Counted from the first letter of the stretch, positions 32,438-42,386 are shown. The stretch: DNA of 44,032 nt from Oceanospirillales bacterium (GCA_004762125.1 SIHQ01000031.1:1-44032), one strand, 5' to 3'. The notes: a model not told the origin generated them from the letters alone. Numbers and translations: made by a program.

Positions 32438-32683
32438 GATGATTTTAGTTATTTTTCGATTGTTTCGATGATTTTATCGAGAGTTCGATAAAAATAAAGC
32501 TAAATAACAATATTTTCGTGAAGCAGTAAGACAAGCTTCGTGATCGTCTGCTGGTTCAGCTCCAGTATACATTTCGGGCATCTGGAGCATGAGTTTTTCG
32601 TTCTGGAGAAATGTGAAAGATAAATTACTGGGTAATGAATAGGTTAGGACAGTGCTATCCAGTTTATGTATTGTAAAAAGGAC

Positions 32684-33778
32684 TTATAAACTCTGCCTGA
32701 TTTTTTTCAATAGCTTACTGACTGGTGCAGCAAGTCCCAACTCAGATGGAATATCCGGCTGAAACCAGTGCCAACGATCGCCATCATTTATTGCTGATGT
32801 ACTTTCAGCAAAAGCTTTCACTGGAACGATATCCAGATGGTAGTGGCTGAACGTATGTCGAAAAGCATCCCACTCTTCATAGCCACTCAACTCAAGGCGA
32901 GAGATTCTACTGGCTTCTGTTTTCAAATCATCATCAATCTGAACTTCAGGAAAACTCCATAGCCCACCCCAAATACCGGTATCTGGCCTTTTTTCCAAAA
33001 GAACTTCACCATGCTTGTTGATAATCATCAGCATACGTACAGAGCGTTCAGGTTTGTCTTTTTTAGGCTTGGAACCAGGGTAGAGAGTTTCCTCACCTTT
33101 TCGGTGAGCTTCGCAATCCTGTTTCAGGGGACAGCGCATGCATGAAGGCTTGGTGCGAGTACAAATCATAGCCCCAAGATCCATCATCACCTGAGTGTAA
33201 TCAGCCACTCTCTCTGCAGGCGTCAGCTCTTCAGCAATACCCCAGAGCTCTTTTGCCACTGCTGATTTTCCTGGCCAACCGGCTACAGCGTTATAACGAG
33301 CGAGTACCCGCTTAACATTACCGTCCAGAATGGGAGCACGAATGCCCATGCTGATGGATGCAATAGCTCCCGCTGTGGACGGCCCTATCCCTGGCAAGTC
33401 CATTAGCTGCTCTACGGAACGAGGAAACTCACCAGAAAAGTCATTCACAATCATTTGAGCCGCTTTATGGAGGTTTCTGGCACGACTGTAATAACCAAGT
33501 CCACTCCAGAGGTGCAGAACATCATCCTGCTCTGCTTTTGCCAGTTCTGACACACAGGAAAAACGTTCCATAAACGTCTGAAAGTAAGGAATGACGGTAG
33601 CAACCTGAGTTTGCTGGAGCATAATCTCACTGATCCAAACCCGATAAGGCGTAATGTTTTGCTGCCAGGGCAGGTCTTTACGGCCATGTTCGTCAAACCA
33701 GGCCAGAACCCTATTACTGAAACGGTTGCTGAAGTGGCTGTCGGTAGAGGTGCTTTTCAAGGAAAGTGCTTTGGTCAT
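32684..33778 (-). CDS. mutY: A/G-specific adenine glycosylase
   Basis: The 364-residue protein matches MutY. It has [23 protein letters not shown] with catalytic E51, the helix-hairpin-helix [12 protein letters not shown] (128-139), catalytic D152 ([12 protein letters not shown]), the iron-sulfur cluster Cys set C-x6-C-x2-C-x5-C ([17 protein letters not shown]), and a C-terminal NUDIX-like domain that reads 8-oxoG. It removes adenine paired with 8-oxoguanine. Its usual partner yggX is displaced. No defects; start ATG without an obvious ribosome site. Confidence 0.96.
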   Translation of the reverse strand: MTKALSLKSTSTDSHFSNRFSNRVLAWFDEHGRKDLPWQQNITPYRVWISEIMLQQTQVATVIPYFQTFMERFSCVSELAKAEQDDVLHLWSGLGYYSRARNLHKAAQMIVNDFSGEFPRSVEQLMDLPGIGPSTAGAIASISMGIRAPILDGNVKRVLARYNAVAGWPGKSAVAKELWGIAEELTPAERVADYTQVMMDLGAMICTRTKPSCMRCPLKQDCEAHRKGEETLYPGSKPKKDKPERSVRMLMIINKHGEVLLEKRPDTGIWGGLWSFPEVQIDDDLKTEASRISRLELSGYEEWDAFRHTFSHYHLDIVPVKAFAESTSAINDGDRWHWFQPDIPSELGLAAPVSKLLKKIRQSL

Positions 33779-33935
33779 TCGCTGGAGTTATTCATTATTT
33801 GATGGGGTATTATACCAGTTCCGCTCTTTAACTATTATCTGACAACCGAATACTGAAAAATACTGGCATGCTTCTTCTTTCGAAAGTTTTACTGTGGAGT
33901 GCTTTTCACTTATCACGGTTTAAAGGGCGTTGTTT

Positions 33936-34892
33936 GTGAATACTGGCGGTTTTACACATTTCAAAAGCAGACTCAGTAGAGTTCCCACTCCTCTGGGAGG
34001 CCTGGCTCTTGGAATCAGTAGTTTGGGAGCCGTCTGGTCTTCAGTTCTTTCTGATTACTCTGCTGTGCCTCAGCTGATTGGTGGTGTAATTGCTGCTGTT
34101 TTAGTGCTGATTCTGATGATCAAGTTTCTGTTGAATCCCGCATTAATCAGACAGGATCTTTCTCACCCGGTTGTTAGTAGTGTCATGCCAACCTGCGCAA
34201 TGGCAGTTATGGTGATTGCTCAGGCAATACTGCCTCTGTCTGAGGCATTTGCCAGAAGTATCTGGTTGCTGGCGGTATTCGTTCATCTAGCCTTACTGGC
34301 CGCATTTATCTGGTACAGATTTAAAGATTTCAATATGGAACTGATGGTTCCCAGCTGGTTTGTACCCCCTGTGGGGATCATTGTTGCAGCTGTGACCAGT
34401 CCGGGAATGGGACATGACGATTTAGCATTCGGCTTATTTCTGTTTGGTCTGATTTGTTATGCCATCAAGTTACCGGTGATGCTCTACCGACTGCTGTTCA
34501 AAAGTCGTTTAGCCAGTGAAGTATTACCAACTTTTGCCATCATGGCTGCACCGGCCAGCCTTTCTCTAACTGGATATCTGACTATTACAGACCAGCCTGA
34601 TCTGTCCTTGATAGCGATACTGGTTTCGATTGCTCTGATCATGACACTCTCTGTGTATATTGCTTTCGTCAGGTTGCTTCGGCTGCCGTTTTCACCGGGT
34701 TACGCTGCTTTTACTTTTCCAATGGTCATTGGTGCGACAGCGCTGCTTAAGCTGGAAAATATACTGTCTGGTAACTGGGCTATTGCTGCGGGTTATCTAG
34801 GGCAAGTTGAACTGGCTGTTGCTACGACTATGGTCTGCTACGTTGCATACCGTTATATTCATTACTATTTTATGTCGAGAACAGAAGGCTAA
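33936..34892 (+). CDS. TDT-family (TehA-like) transporter
   Basis: About 318 residues with ten membrane helices in the tellurite-resistance/dicarboxylate transporter (TDT, SLAC1-like) layout. The opening motif is RVPTPLGGLALGISSLG, and PSWFVPPVGI and SPGYAAFTFPMVIGA are typical family segments. The GTG at 33936 is chosen because AAAGGG lies eight bases upstream; TTG at 33930 is too close to it. Substrates of TDT proteins include malate, anions and tellurite; this one cannot be told. The next gene, a methyltransferase, follows by 12 bases, so they form an operon. Confidence 0.85.
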   Translation: MNTGGFTHFKSRLSRVPTPLGGLALGISSLGAVWSSVLSDYSAVPQLIGGVIAAVLVLILMIKFLLNPALIRQDLSHPVVSSVMPTCAMAVMVIAQAILPLSEAFARSIWLLAVFVHLALLAAFIWYRFKDFNMELMVPSWFVPPVGIIVAAVTSPGMGHDDLAFGLFLFGLICYAIKLPVMLYRLLFKSRLASEVLPTFAIMAAPASLSLTGYLTITDQPDLSLIAILVSIALIMTLSVYIAFVRLLRLPFSPGYAAFTFPMVIGATALLKLENILSGNWAIAAGYLGQVELAVATTMVCYVAYRYIHYYFMSRTEG

Positions 34893-34904
34893 GGAGAAGC
34901 GAAT

Positions 34905-35507
34905 ATGGGTGCAGATTTGTTTGCTCACAAGGCTGCTGGCTATGAGCAGGAAAAACGCCGTATTGATGTTGTTACCCATATTGCTGAAGAAATAGTTGAT
35001 TCGGTCTCTTTGAATCAAGATATGCACCTGATGGATTTCGGTTCAGGAACAGGTCTTCTTCTTGAAAGAATTGCTACGAAGGTGGGTAAAATTACCGCTG
35101 TGGATGTTTCTTCAGCCATGAATACCCAGCTTGAAGAGAAAAGATCCAGCTTACCCTGTGAGCTAGAGCTGATGCCTGTCGATCTTGCCGAAATAATGCC
35201 TCAAGTCTGTTTTGATGGAGTCATCTCTTCAATGACTCTCCATCATATTGAAAACCTTCCGGTGGTATTGTCCCGTTTATACACACTCACAGTTGATAAG
35301 GGCTTTTTGGTTTTGGCTGATCTGGAGCTGGAAGATGGCAGTTTTCATGATGAGCCCGATGGTGTTTTTCACCATGGATTTGACCGTCGCAAGATCGTAA
35401 AACTGGTGACTATGGCCGGTTTTCGCGATGTGAAATTAAACAGGATTCATGCTGTTCCTAAAAATGGCAGGGAGTATCCGGTCTTTTTACTGATTGCCAG
35501 AAAATAG
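34905..35507 (+). CDS. class I SAM-dependent methyltransferase
   Basis: The 200-residue protein carries SAM-binding motif I LMDFGSGTGLLLERIA (42-57), the acidic motif II end (AVDVS), and the post-motif FDGVISSMTLHHIEN of the Methyltransf_11 type. The substrate is unknown. It is 12 bases after a TDT transporter, with AAGGAG before the ATG. The pairing recalls tehA-tehB, but the sequence is of the general small-molecule type and not clearly TehB. Confidence 0.85.
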   Translation: MGADLFAHKAAGYEQEKRRIDVVTHIAEEIVDSVSLNQDMHLMDFGSGTGLLLERIATKVGKITAVDVSSAMNTQLEEKRSSLPCELELMPVDLAEIMPQVCFDGVISSMTLHHIENLPVVLSRLYTLTVDKGFLVLADLELEDGSFHDEPDGVFHHGFDRRKIVKLVTMAGFRDVKLNRIHAVPKNGREYPVFLLIARK

Positions 35508-35602
35508 TACTGCATAGGTTATGACTTAAACGACATTGTTTTTTTAATGTCATATACTGCTCCGCCTCTATTGTTATGTAGTTTTTCCAGGGAAGTGGAG
35601 TC

Positions 35603-36979
35603 ATGAAAAAAGCCATAAGTGTCTTGTCTCTAGCCATTGCTGCCGGAGTATTGGTTGGCCCTAAATTTGCCGGCGATTCTTTTGAAAATTTGCTGGAACA
35701 ACAGGTTCAGCAGATTAATGAAATGCCCGGATACAGTGTTGAACTGACTAGTTATGAAAATAATTGGTTCAGTTCCTACGGTGTTGCAAAAATCAGTCTC
35801 GATCCTTCAGTTATTAACCCTGAAGGTTCTGAACTACCAACCATTGAATTTGAAACAGAGATCTCTGTCGATCACGGCCCTGTAACTCTGAATAATGGCT
35901 TTGGTCTGAACCGTATCAGCTGGCAGCAGGAAGTAATCAATCCTGCTGAACTTCAGGAAAAATTGGGTATCACTGAATCTTTGTATGCAACAAAAGGTCA
36001 AGTCAGCTTGTTTGGCAGCCTGTCTTTTGTAGAGACTATTCCGGCCTTTGTCATTAAGGGCGATACGACAACGGTCGACTTCAGTGGTTACCAGTCCAGT
36101 GCATGGACAGGAAATGACGGTTTGCTTGTTTACAAGGGAATCACTGACTCTCTTGTAGTCAAAGATGTTGAACGTGAGATGTTTTTGTCGGACCTGAGCA
36201 TGGACATGACAGCGGATATCGATCTGGAGAAGATCAGAGAATACATGCTGTACGACGGCGAAATCGAGTTGAATGTCGGCACCATACGCGCAGATGACCT
36301 GTTCAGTGCCAGTAACCTCAATGTTTCCTATCTGTTTAAAACCAGCGATGACGACAGTAAGGGTGATATGACGCTGCAGTATGGTGTTGATGCGGTCACT
36401 GCTAATAATCTGGATCTTACCGACGTTAGTTTTGACATGACTCTGCTTAACTACAGCACTGAGTTCAACAAGATGTATAACCAGGAAATGATCAAGCTAA
36501 TGAATCACGACAGCAGTTTTGATCCGTCGCAGATGAACAAGGTAATGGCCGATTCTCTGCCAGTATTTCTTGGAGCCAAGCCTGAGTTCAAAATCGACAA
36601 GATTCATTTTTCTTTGCCAGAAGGCAGCTTTGATTCAAACCTGTCGTTAAAGTTGATTAATTATCAACTGGAGCCAGCGCAAATGCTCTCCTCTGCCTTC
36701 TGGATTAATAACGTTCAGTTGGATGCCGTTGCCAGTGCCGATAAAAAATTAGCTGAAAAACTGGTGGCTCTTGTTGCAGCCCAGAAAATGAAAGGTAGTC
36801 GTCGTGTGAGTAGTGCCAAAGCGGCAGAAATGGCAAAACAACAGGCTCAGATGATGCTGGGAATGTTCTCTGCCCAAGGTATGATCAAGCAGGAAGAAGA
36901 TAAATACACCCTGAGTTTCTCCATGAACAACGGTGAAGCGAATCTTAATGGTAACCCCATTCCACTGCCTGCCATTTGA
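35603..36979 (+). CDS. DUF945 (YdgA-like) protein
   Basis: The 458-residue protein has an N-terminal signal or anchor (MKKAISVLSLAIAAGVLVGP) followed by the DUF945 opening FENLLEQQVQQINEMPGYSV and ENNWFSSYGVAKISL. The body is long and strand-rich, and a basic helix lies near residue 400. E. coli YdgA is of this family and is reported to be envelope-associated; function is poorly known. Repeated beta segments suggest a periplasmic lipid- or envelope-related role, as in AsmA-like proteins. The ATG has AAGTGGAG upstream. Confidence 0.85.
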   Translation: MKKAISVLSLAIAAGVLVGPKFAGDSFENLLEQQVQQINEMPGYSVELTSYENNWFSSYGVAKISLDPSVINPEGSELPTIEFETEISVDHGPVTLNNGFGLNRISWQQEVINPAELQEKLGITESLYATKGQVSLFGSLSFVETIPAFVIKGDTTTVDFSGYQSSAWTGNDGLLVYKGITDSLVVKDVEREMFLSDLSMDMTADIDLEKIREYMLYDGEIELNVGTIRADDLFSASNLNVSYLFKTSDDDSKGDMTLQYGVDAVTANNLDLTDVSFDMTLLNYSTEFNKMYNQEMIKLMNHDSSFDPSQMNKVMADSLPVFLGAKPEFKIDKIHFSLPEGSFDSNLSLKLINYQLEPAQMLSSAFWINNVQLDAVASADKKLAEKLVALVAAQKMKGSRRVSSAKAAEMAKQQAQMMLGMFSAQGMIKQEEDKYTLSFSMNNGEANLNGNPIPLPAI

Positions 36980-37322
36980 TCCCTATGGCTGCAGGTTTAC
37001 AGTCTGCAGCCCCTGGTTGAAATGGCAGCATTCAAACAACCAGCAATCTATGGATTGCGATTTTGATTCAGTTCAGGCGACTGTCTTTATGGCTGGAATC
37101 CGGTGCTGTCCACCCCACCCCACCCCATCCACCTGCAAACAATGAGAGCTGTAAACACCAATAAGATAATAGGATGATAGGACAATAGGACGGCCAACTC
37201 TCATCTCGCATTTCAGCCTTTATAACTTCAGATCTTTGAGCCAATTCATCGATCGAAAAAACTGAATTTTTTGCTATTGAACACTCGAGCCGTTAGACCC
37301 TTTACGAGTGATGAAGCGTTGG
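36980..37322. other. intergenic region with hairpins, G-rich run and short tandem repeats
   Basis: No gene is supported here. A hairpin (GGCTGCAG 36987-36994 with CTGCAGCC 37004-37011) follows the DUF945 gene and may mark its end. On the minus strand 37111-37130 is three GGGG runs separated by single T, able to form a G-quadruplex. At 37165-37188 an 8-bp unit (GATAATAG, GATGATAG, GACAATAG) repeats three times. Confidence 0.6.
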
Positions 37323-38240
37323 TTATTGGTGAGATTCGTATTCCTTGAATCGCTCAGATAACAGCTGAAAATAGGCGTGCTGGTCAATTTCCATGGCAGC
37401 CGTAAGATTTGGATCGTCACTCTTTGGATAAAGAAGCGTGTTACCTCTGCTAACTCCGGAATCATGATCAACTTTCACCAGACATCGACGTAGGGTGAAC
37501 AGTTCAGGCTTTAGTAGGCAGGCAATAACACAAGCATCATGAATTTTTGGTTGCCAACCTTGTCTCAGTCCAAAGGCCAGCATTTGCTCTACCGCAGCAT
37601 AAACTTTTCCAGAACCAGAACTGAGGGTTTCCAACCACAGGTAGGGAACATTGGTTTTGTTGGTAACATCCAGCGGAATCATTGTTAGGTTGAGCCCAGC
37701 TGAGAGCACTACATGGGCGGCATGGGGATCTACACACACATTAAATTCAGCGGTAGGCGTTATATTTCCGGCAACACCTAGAGCTCCGGCCATAGAAATA
37801 ACCTGCTTGATACCTTTTTTGATCTCGGGACGCTTAACCAGCGCCATAGCTAGATTGGTTAAAGGCCCCAGAGTACAGATGGTGATGGGTGACTTTTGGT
37901 TCTCCAGACACTGCTGAATAATAAAATCCACGGCATGAAGGCTGTTCCGGGAAGGCAGGTCTTCTGTCTGATAATGACCAAGACCACCAAGACCATGGAT
38001 ATGGGCGGCCGTCTCCAGAGGAATAACCATAGGCGATTCACAGCCTCGGAATACCTCGATGGATTGGTCTGACAACTGAACTAATCTGCGAGCGTTATCG
38101 TAAGCCAGTTCCTGAGTGACATTTCCTGCAATAGTAGTAATGCCAAGAATATCGAGTTCAGGAGATATCATAGCTAGCAGCAAGGCAATAGCATCATCTA
38201 CGCCGGGGTCTGTGTCTATGATGATGGATGTTCGACTCAT
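37323..38240 (-). CDS. inosine/uridine-preferring nucleoside hydrolase
   Basis: The 305-residue protein has the IUNH N-terminal Asp cluster DTDPGVDDAIALLLA (residues 9-23) that binds calcium, then TTIAGNV, the middle GPLTNLA and MAGALGV segments, and the late HDACVIACLL motif with catalytic His. It hydrolyses the N-glycosidic bond of ribonucleosides for base salvage, like RihA or RihB; the preference for pyrimidine or purine cannot be set by eye. The start has GGGGAAG upstream. Complete. It stands between a repeat-rich gap and asmA. Confidence 0.92.
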   Translation of the reverse strand: MSRTSIIIDTDPGVDDAIALLLAMISPELDILGITTIAGNVTQELAYDNARRLVQLSDQSIEVFRGCESPMVIPLETAAHIHGLGGLGHYQTEDLPSRNSLHAVDFIIQQCLENQKSPITICTLGPLTNLAMALVKRPEIKKGIKQVISMAGALGVAGNITPTAEFNVCVDPHAAHVVLSAGLNLTMIPLDVTNKTNVPYLWLETLSSGSGKVYAAVEQMLAFGLRQGWQPKIHDACVIACLLKPELFTLRRCLVKVDHDSGVSRGNTLLYPKSDDPNLTAAMEIDQHAYFQLLSERFKEYESHQ

Positions 38241-38303
38241 AACAGTACTTCCCCGGAAACCTGAGAGAGTATCGAATATAGCAGGTGAGCTGAGTAAGGA
38301 AGG

Positions 38304-38329
38304 CGAAGGTGCTCAGATAAGCACCTTCG
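38304..38329 (-). terminator. hairpin terminator downstream of asmA
   Basis: CGAAGGTGCT and AGCACCTTCG form a perfect 10-bp stem with a 6-nt loop, 12 bases past the AsmA stop codon on the minus strand. Confidence 0.7.
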
Positions 38330-38341
38330 AATAGGAGTGAA

Positions 38342-40396
38342 TTACTTGAAGAGACCTTTCAAAACATCTTTCAAAGGACCGACTTTATCTTCGAGTTCCT
38401 TTTCAATACGTTTTTTGGCTTCCTGCTTCAATAATGCTTTGACAGTATCGCCCAGCCTTTCGGTATCGATGCCGCAGCTCTGTTGCCCCAGCACTCCATG
38501 ACAGCGAACAGGCCAGGTTACATCGCGGTAATCTTCATTAACCTGACATTCCGGATCGTTATTTTCTGCATTATTGCCACTGATATTCAGCCCCAGATGA
38601 TAATCAAGGCTGCGATTCACCAGATCCACATCACCATCGCCTTTCAGGCTCAGGCTTTGTAAAGCGGCTGCCAGATCATTATTGCTGGCTACACCGTTTT
38701 TGATGTTAAAGCTGCCGCCCAGTCTAGTGAATTGTGTGGCTTCACTCCAATCTGTTTTGGTCAGCTTCTTATTACGAACCTTAGCGATGCCTTCACAGAC
38801 CATCTTGTCGAAGTTAGCTTGGGTGAAAGCACCTTTGGCGATACCAAAATCAACTTTACCGTTCAGGTTCTTTGTCAGAACACTCAGTAGCTGACCTTGA
38901 GTGGAAACATTCAGGTCTGCATTCACATTGCCTTCAATGGTTTGAAGCGCAGGCATTGCCGTTGCCAGCGCAGTCAGGTTGATACCTTTCAAAGCAGCAC
39001 TAGTGTTGATTCTTGGAGTGCCCACTGTGCGGACATCCAGAACCGTATTCAGGTCGATGGTGCCTTCGTAGAAGCCTGAAGTCAGCTTTACTTGCTCTCT
39101 GGCATTAGCCGCATCTATCTCTACTGTTGGCTTTTTAAATGTCAGGTTGGCTACGGTCAAGGCAGCCAGTTCCAGTGAACCTTTGATGTTCAAAGGACGA
39201 AGTGTATCTTCAGGAATCAGTGGCAGTTCTTTTGCTGATGTAGAAGTTTGCTTGGAAGTACTAGCCGTTTCAGCAGTAGCCTCACTACTTGTCTCTGAAG
39301 TAGCGGCAGGTTGTGCTGATGGTGGCAAATAGTGATCCAGATTCAGCTCATTGCCCTTAAACTGGAAGACCATGTTCTGCTTTTTCAGATCCAGAACATT
39401 GAAGTGACCGTTAATATTGAATGCATCCAGAGTCAGGTCTAGTTTGTCAGCATTAAAGCTCTGGCCGTCAGTCGTAAAGTGACTCTTGAATGAAAGACGG
39501 CTCATTGCTTTGGCATTAGCCATGGCGGGCAGTTCAATATGCAACTGCTTCAGTAGTTTGCCTGGATTGAATTCTGTTACGTCCAGATTACCTGCAACCA
39601 TTAATGGTTTCTGGGTAACATCAATATGGCCCGTCAGCTGTAAGGTTTCTGATTCTTTGCCGGAAGGTGTTGCTGAGGCTTTCAATGTATCAACAACGAA
39701 CTTGCCGTTTTTCAGATCAACTGTCAGCATGCCACTGACTTGTGTCTTCAATGTCAACTTGTCTTTGCTGCTGTTAACCCGCGCCTTAAGGTTGAAATCA
39801 AAGGGCTGAGCGCTGCGAATGGCACCCGTTTCAAGGCCCGCTTCATCAATGGTGTAGCTCTGTCCGGACTTGAGATCTTTGTAACGAAGAACCAATCCTT
39901 CAACGGAGACATTAGCAATATCAAGGCTGAGAGCGGGAGCTGAAGCGGATGATGATTCAGTTTCCTTGGATGATTCGTCAGTGGTTTTGGCTGCGACTGT
40001 TTTGCTTTTTGGGGTTTCCCAGTTACCACGGCCTTCTTTGTTCTTGATCAGATCAAGTTCAAGGCCTTGCAAGTGTGCAGTCTGAACTTCTACTTTCATG
40101 CCCAGTAGAGGCAACAGTTTTACGCTGACTTCTGCGGAGTCCAGTTTAGCCAGTTGGCTGTTATCAGAGCCTTTAATGTTGAGGTTTTCCAATGACAGTC
40201 CTAGCCACGGGAAAACAGACCAGCCAATAGGTCCGTCGATAGAAAGCTGCAGTCCAGTACTGTCGTGTACTGCCTGACTGATATCTGTGCGGTAATCATT
40301 GGGGTCTATTACTTTGGGAAGAATTATTGCCGCGGAGACAGCAATAATAACCAGTCCTGCCAGAATAACGGCAAACAGTTTGATAATACGGTTCAT
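38342..40396 (-). CDS. asmA: AsmA-family inner-membrane protein
   Basis: The 684-residue protein has one N-terminal helix (7-27) followed by the AsmA N-terminal domain (DPNDYRTDISQAVHDSTGLQL, IDGPIGWSVFPWLGLSLENL) and a C-terminal AsmA domain (FGIAKGAFTQANFDKMVCEG, NIKNGVASNNDLAA). Between them are Ser/Thr-rich linkers (about 140-155 and 365-395). AsmA-like proteins are members of the bridge-like lipid transfer group and affect outer-membrane assembly. The ending, with CQVNEDYRDVTWPVRC, is typical of this family. Separate promoter and terminator, so likely monocistronic. Confidence 0.92.
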   Translation of the reverse strand: MNRIIKLFAVILAGLVIIAVSAAIILPKVIDPNDYRTDISQAVHDSTGLQLSIDGPIGWSVFPWLGLSLENLNIKGSDNSQLAKLDSAEVSVKLLPLLGMKVEVQTAHLQGLELDLIKNKEGRGNWETPKSKTVAAKTTDESSKETESSSASAPALSLDIANVSVEGLVLRYKDLKSGQSYTIDEAGLETGAIRSAQPFDFNLKARVNSSKDKLTLKTQVSGMLTVDLKNGKFVVDTLKASATPSGKESETLQLTGHIDVTQKPLMVAGNLDVTEFNPGKLLKQLHIELPAMANAKAMSRLSFKSHFTTDGQSFNADKLDLTLDAFNINGHFNVLDLKKQNMVFQFKGNELNLDHYLPPSAQPAATSETSSEATAETASTSKQTSTSAKELPLIPEDTLRPLNIKGSLELAALTVANLTFKKPTVEIDAANAREQVKLTSGFYEGTIDLNTVLDVRTVGTPRINTSAALKGINLTALATAMPALQTIEGNVNADLNVSTQGQLLSVLTKNLNGKVDFGIAKGAFTQANFDKMVCEGIAKVRNKKLTKTDWSEATQFTRLGGSFNIKNGVASNNDLAAALQSLSLKGDGDVDLVNRSLDYHLGLNISGNNAENNDPECQVNEDYRDVTWPVRCHGVLGQQSCGIDTERLGDTVKALLKQEAKKRIEKELEDKVGPLKDVLKGLFK

Positions 40397-40466
40397 GAAA
40401 TTGGGCCTGCGGGCTTAGCGAACAATTATTGTTTGTAAATGAAGTTTACCAGTATGAAAGGAAGAA

Positions 40467-42269
40467 TTAACTATCCTGAACCTGCAGTTTCTTAAGTGAT
40501 TTAACTGGTCTGGTCCATGGGTGCAGTACCCTGACTGCATCCTGCAGCTGAGGTGACTTGATGGCAGCAATGGCATCCCTGCTGCTGGTAAACTTTCCCT
40601 GTAGGAGAACATACCAGTCTTTGTTGTTCTTGCGATAGTGGGCAGTGACTGCAGAATTTAATTCCGGAAAGCGTTTTTTCATTGTTTGAATAGCGCTGGA
40701 GTTATTCGCTGCAAACCATTGAATAGTGTAAGTGCCTGAAGGGCCTCTGATAATATTATTGAGAGGACTTGAAGCGGTAATTCGTCTGTTAGTTTGTTGT
40801 TCCCGCTTATTTCTTACCATAACCCGTATTTGGTTGACCGGCCGGACTCTTGGTGAGAGGCGAATGGCCATCCTGGACAGTTTTGGATTGTCCAGAGCGT
40901 ACAGAGCTTCTGATTTACTCAGATAAGTATCGCTGACCAACATGTACCAGCTGCGCTTACCTTTGCGATAATGAACTATTTCCGCATCAGCCAAATAAGA
41001 ATAACGACGTTTTGCACGTTCAAGAGTGGCTTTTCGGGGGCCTGACAACCACTGAACGGTGTAGCTGCCATCGGATGCATTCAGAATACTGTTGTTATAA
41101 CTTTCTGCTTTGTCTCTGTATCTGCTCTTTCTGCTGTTATAGGCAGGTTCGACCTGACGATCACGACGATATCGTTTTGCCTGATACCGGGCTCTGAAAC
41201 GGTCATCAGCTCTGATTCTTGTTTTTGTTCTGGTGGAAGCCTGATGTTCAGAATCATATCTGTAATTTTGATCAGAACGGTTATCTCTATATCGATCTGA
41301 TGGGTAAGCAGACTGTTCTCTATCCTGATACTGCCGCTCAACGGGTGCAAAAGGATCCGTGTTGTAATCGATATCCTGAGGTTCCGGCTCGCTTACTCGT
41401 GGGTAAGCTGGCGCAATACTGGCAAACAGTCGTCCACTTGATTGAGTGATAGGCTTTTCATACTGCCTTTTCTCAATATATTCCTGACGCAAATAAGGGT
41501 TTTGCTGTGCAACTGTAGGTTGGTCATAACCTGGCTGTTGAATCTCTCCCGGCATGATTAAGTCCAGCTTCTGAATGCTGGCCATTGGGCGTGTCCAGGG
41601 ATAAAGCTTGTCTGCAATAAACAGTCTCGGTGGACTGCTCAATGCTGTCATGGCTGCTTCACGGCTCTGGAAAGGGCCGTCGAGCAGGACAAACCAGGTC
41701 TTGTTGGAGCGGCGATAAGGCACAATAGCTGCATCCCTGAGTACAGGGAATCGATTTTGAAGTTCTTTCAGGGATTGCTGATTATTAGTGGCCAGCCACT
41801 GAACGACATAACTGCCGTGACCTGCATTCAATAACTGGAGCATCCTATCGTCAGAAGGTTGAGCCTGATAGGAGGCATTAAAATTATTCTGGTTGTTATT
41901 GTTATTGGCAGCCGTTGAATAATCAGACTGACTATAGTAAGTCGGTTGCTTAACAGTTGATCTCGTTCTGTAAGAAGGTTTTTCTGGTGGCGTTTCTGAT
42001 CGATAGTTAGAGTAATCAAACGCAGGTTTCAAGTTCTCTTCAGGTCTACTGATAGATGTTGTTTCAAGAGATTGATTATATTCTTCAGCCTGGTCTTTGC
42101 GACATAACCAGTGGCTGTTTGGCCCTGCCTGACAATCCCAAGACGCACTGAGAGTAAGCGGTTTCGGAGGCAATAGAAGAGCCTCCGCAGAAAATACGGT
42201 GAGTGTCGCCAGGGACGCAACAACTCCTATCCTGAGCGGTTTATCCTTAAACAGCTCTGAACCAGACAT
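40467..42269 (-). CDS. triple SPOR-repeat envelope protein
   Basis: The 600-residue protein has one N-terminal helix (13-33, signal or anchor), a Tyr/Gln/Arg-rich linker, and three similar SPOR-like modules at about 146-232, 395-482 and 507-593. Each runs as GSYxVQW...lk.r.....ai..YR+..k.Wy.Ll.g.f.s..eA..al......p..RP, ending with an RP(V/M)xxI/L motif, as in the SPOR domain of DamX. SPOR domains bind denuded septal peptidoglycan. Three tandem copies in one protein are unusual; most have one. Linkers between modules (about 235-390) are positively charged and disordered. It has an AAGGA ribosome site and no partner gene. A role in cell division or cell-wall remodelling is inferred. Confidence 0.85.
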   Translation of the reverse strand: MSGSELFKDKPLRIGVVASLATLTVFSAEALLLPPKPLTLSASWDCQAGPNSHWLCRKDQAEEYNQSLETTSISRPEENLKPAFDYSNYRSETPPEKPSYRTRSTVKQPTYYSQSDYSTAANNNNNQNNFNASYQAQPSDDRMLQLLNAGHGSYVVQWLATNNQQSLKELQNRFPVLRDAAIVPYRRSNKTWFVLLDGPFQSREAAMTALSSPPRLFIADKLYPWTRPMASIQKLDLIMPGEIQQPGYDQPTVAQQNPYLRQEYIEKRQYEKPITQSSGRLFASIAPAYPRVSEPEPQDIDYNTDPFAPVERQYQDREQSAYPSDRYRDNRSDQNYRYDSEHQASTRTKTRIRADDRFRARYQAKRYRRDRQVEPAYNSRKSRYRDKAESYNNSILNASDGSYTVQWLSGPRKATLERAKRRYSYLADAEIVHYRKGKRSWYMLVSDTYLSKSEALYALDNPKLSRMAIRLSPRVRPVNQIRVMVRNKREQQTNRRITASSPLNNIIRGPSGTYTIQWFAANNSSAIQTMKKRFPELNSAVTAHYRKNNKDWYVLLQGKFTSSRDAIAAIKSPQLQDAVRVLHPWTRPVKSLKKLQVQDS

Positions 42270-42386
42270 GAATCAGATCCTTCTGATCATACAATGATCC
42301 GGTAGACCATTACTCTTAACAAATCAGATTCAGGAAACAATTGCAAGTGTTGTGTGTTCAATGATTATTAAACACTAAATGTGGTA

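Noticed and set aside
34905-35507. Tellurite methyltransferase TehB
   Set aside because: Only the general methyltransferase motifs are seen; no TehB-specific segment was recognised.
37111-37189. CRISPR array
   Set aside because: The repeats are 5-8 bp, direct and without spacers. No array or cas gene was found anywhere in the window.
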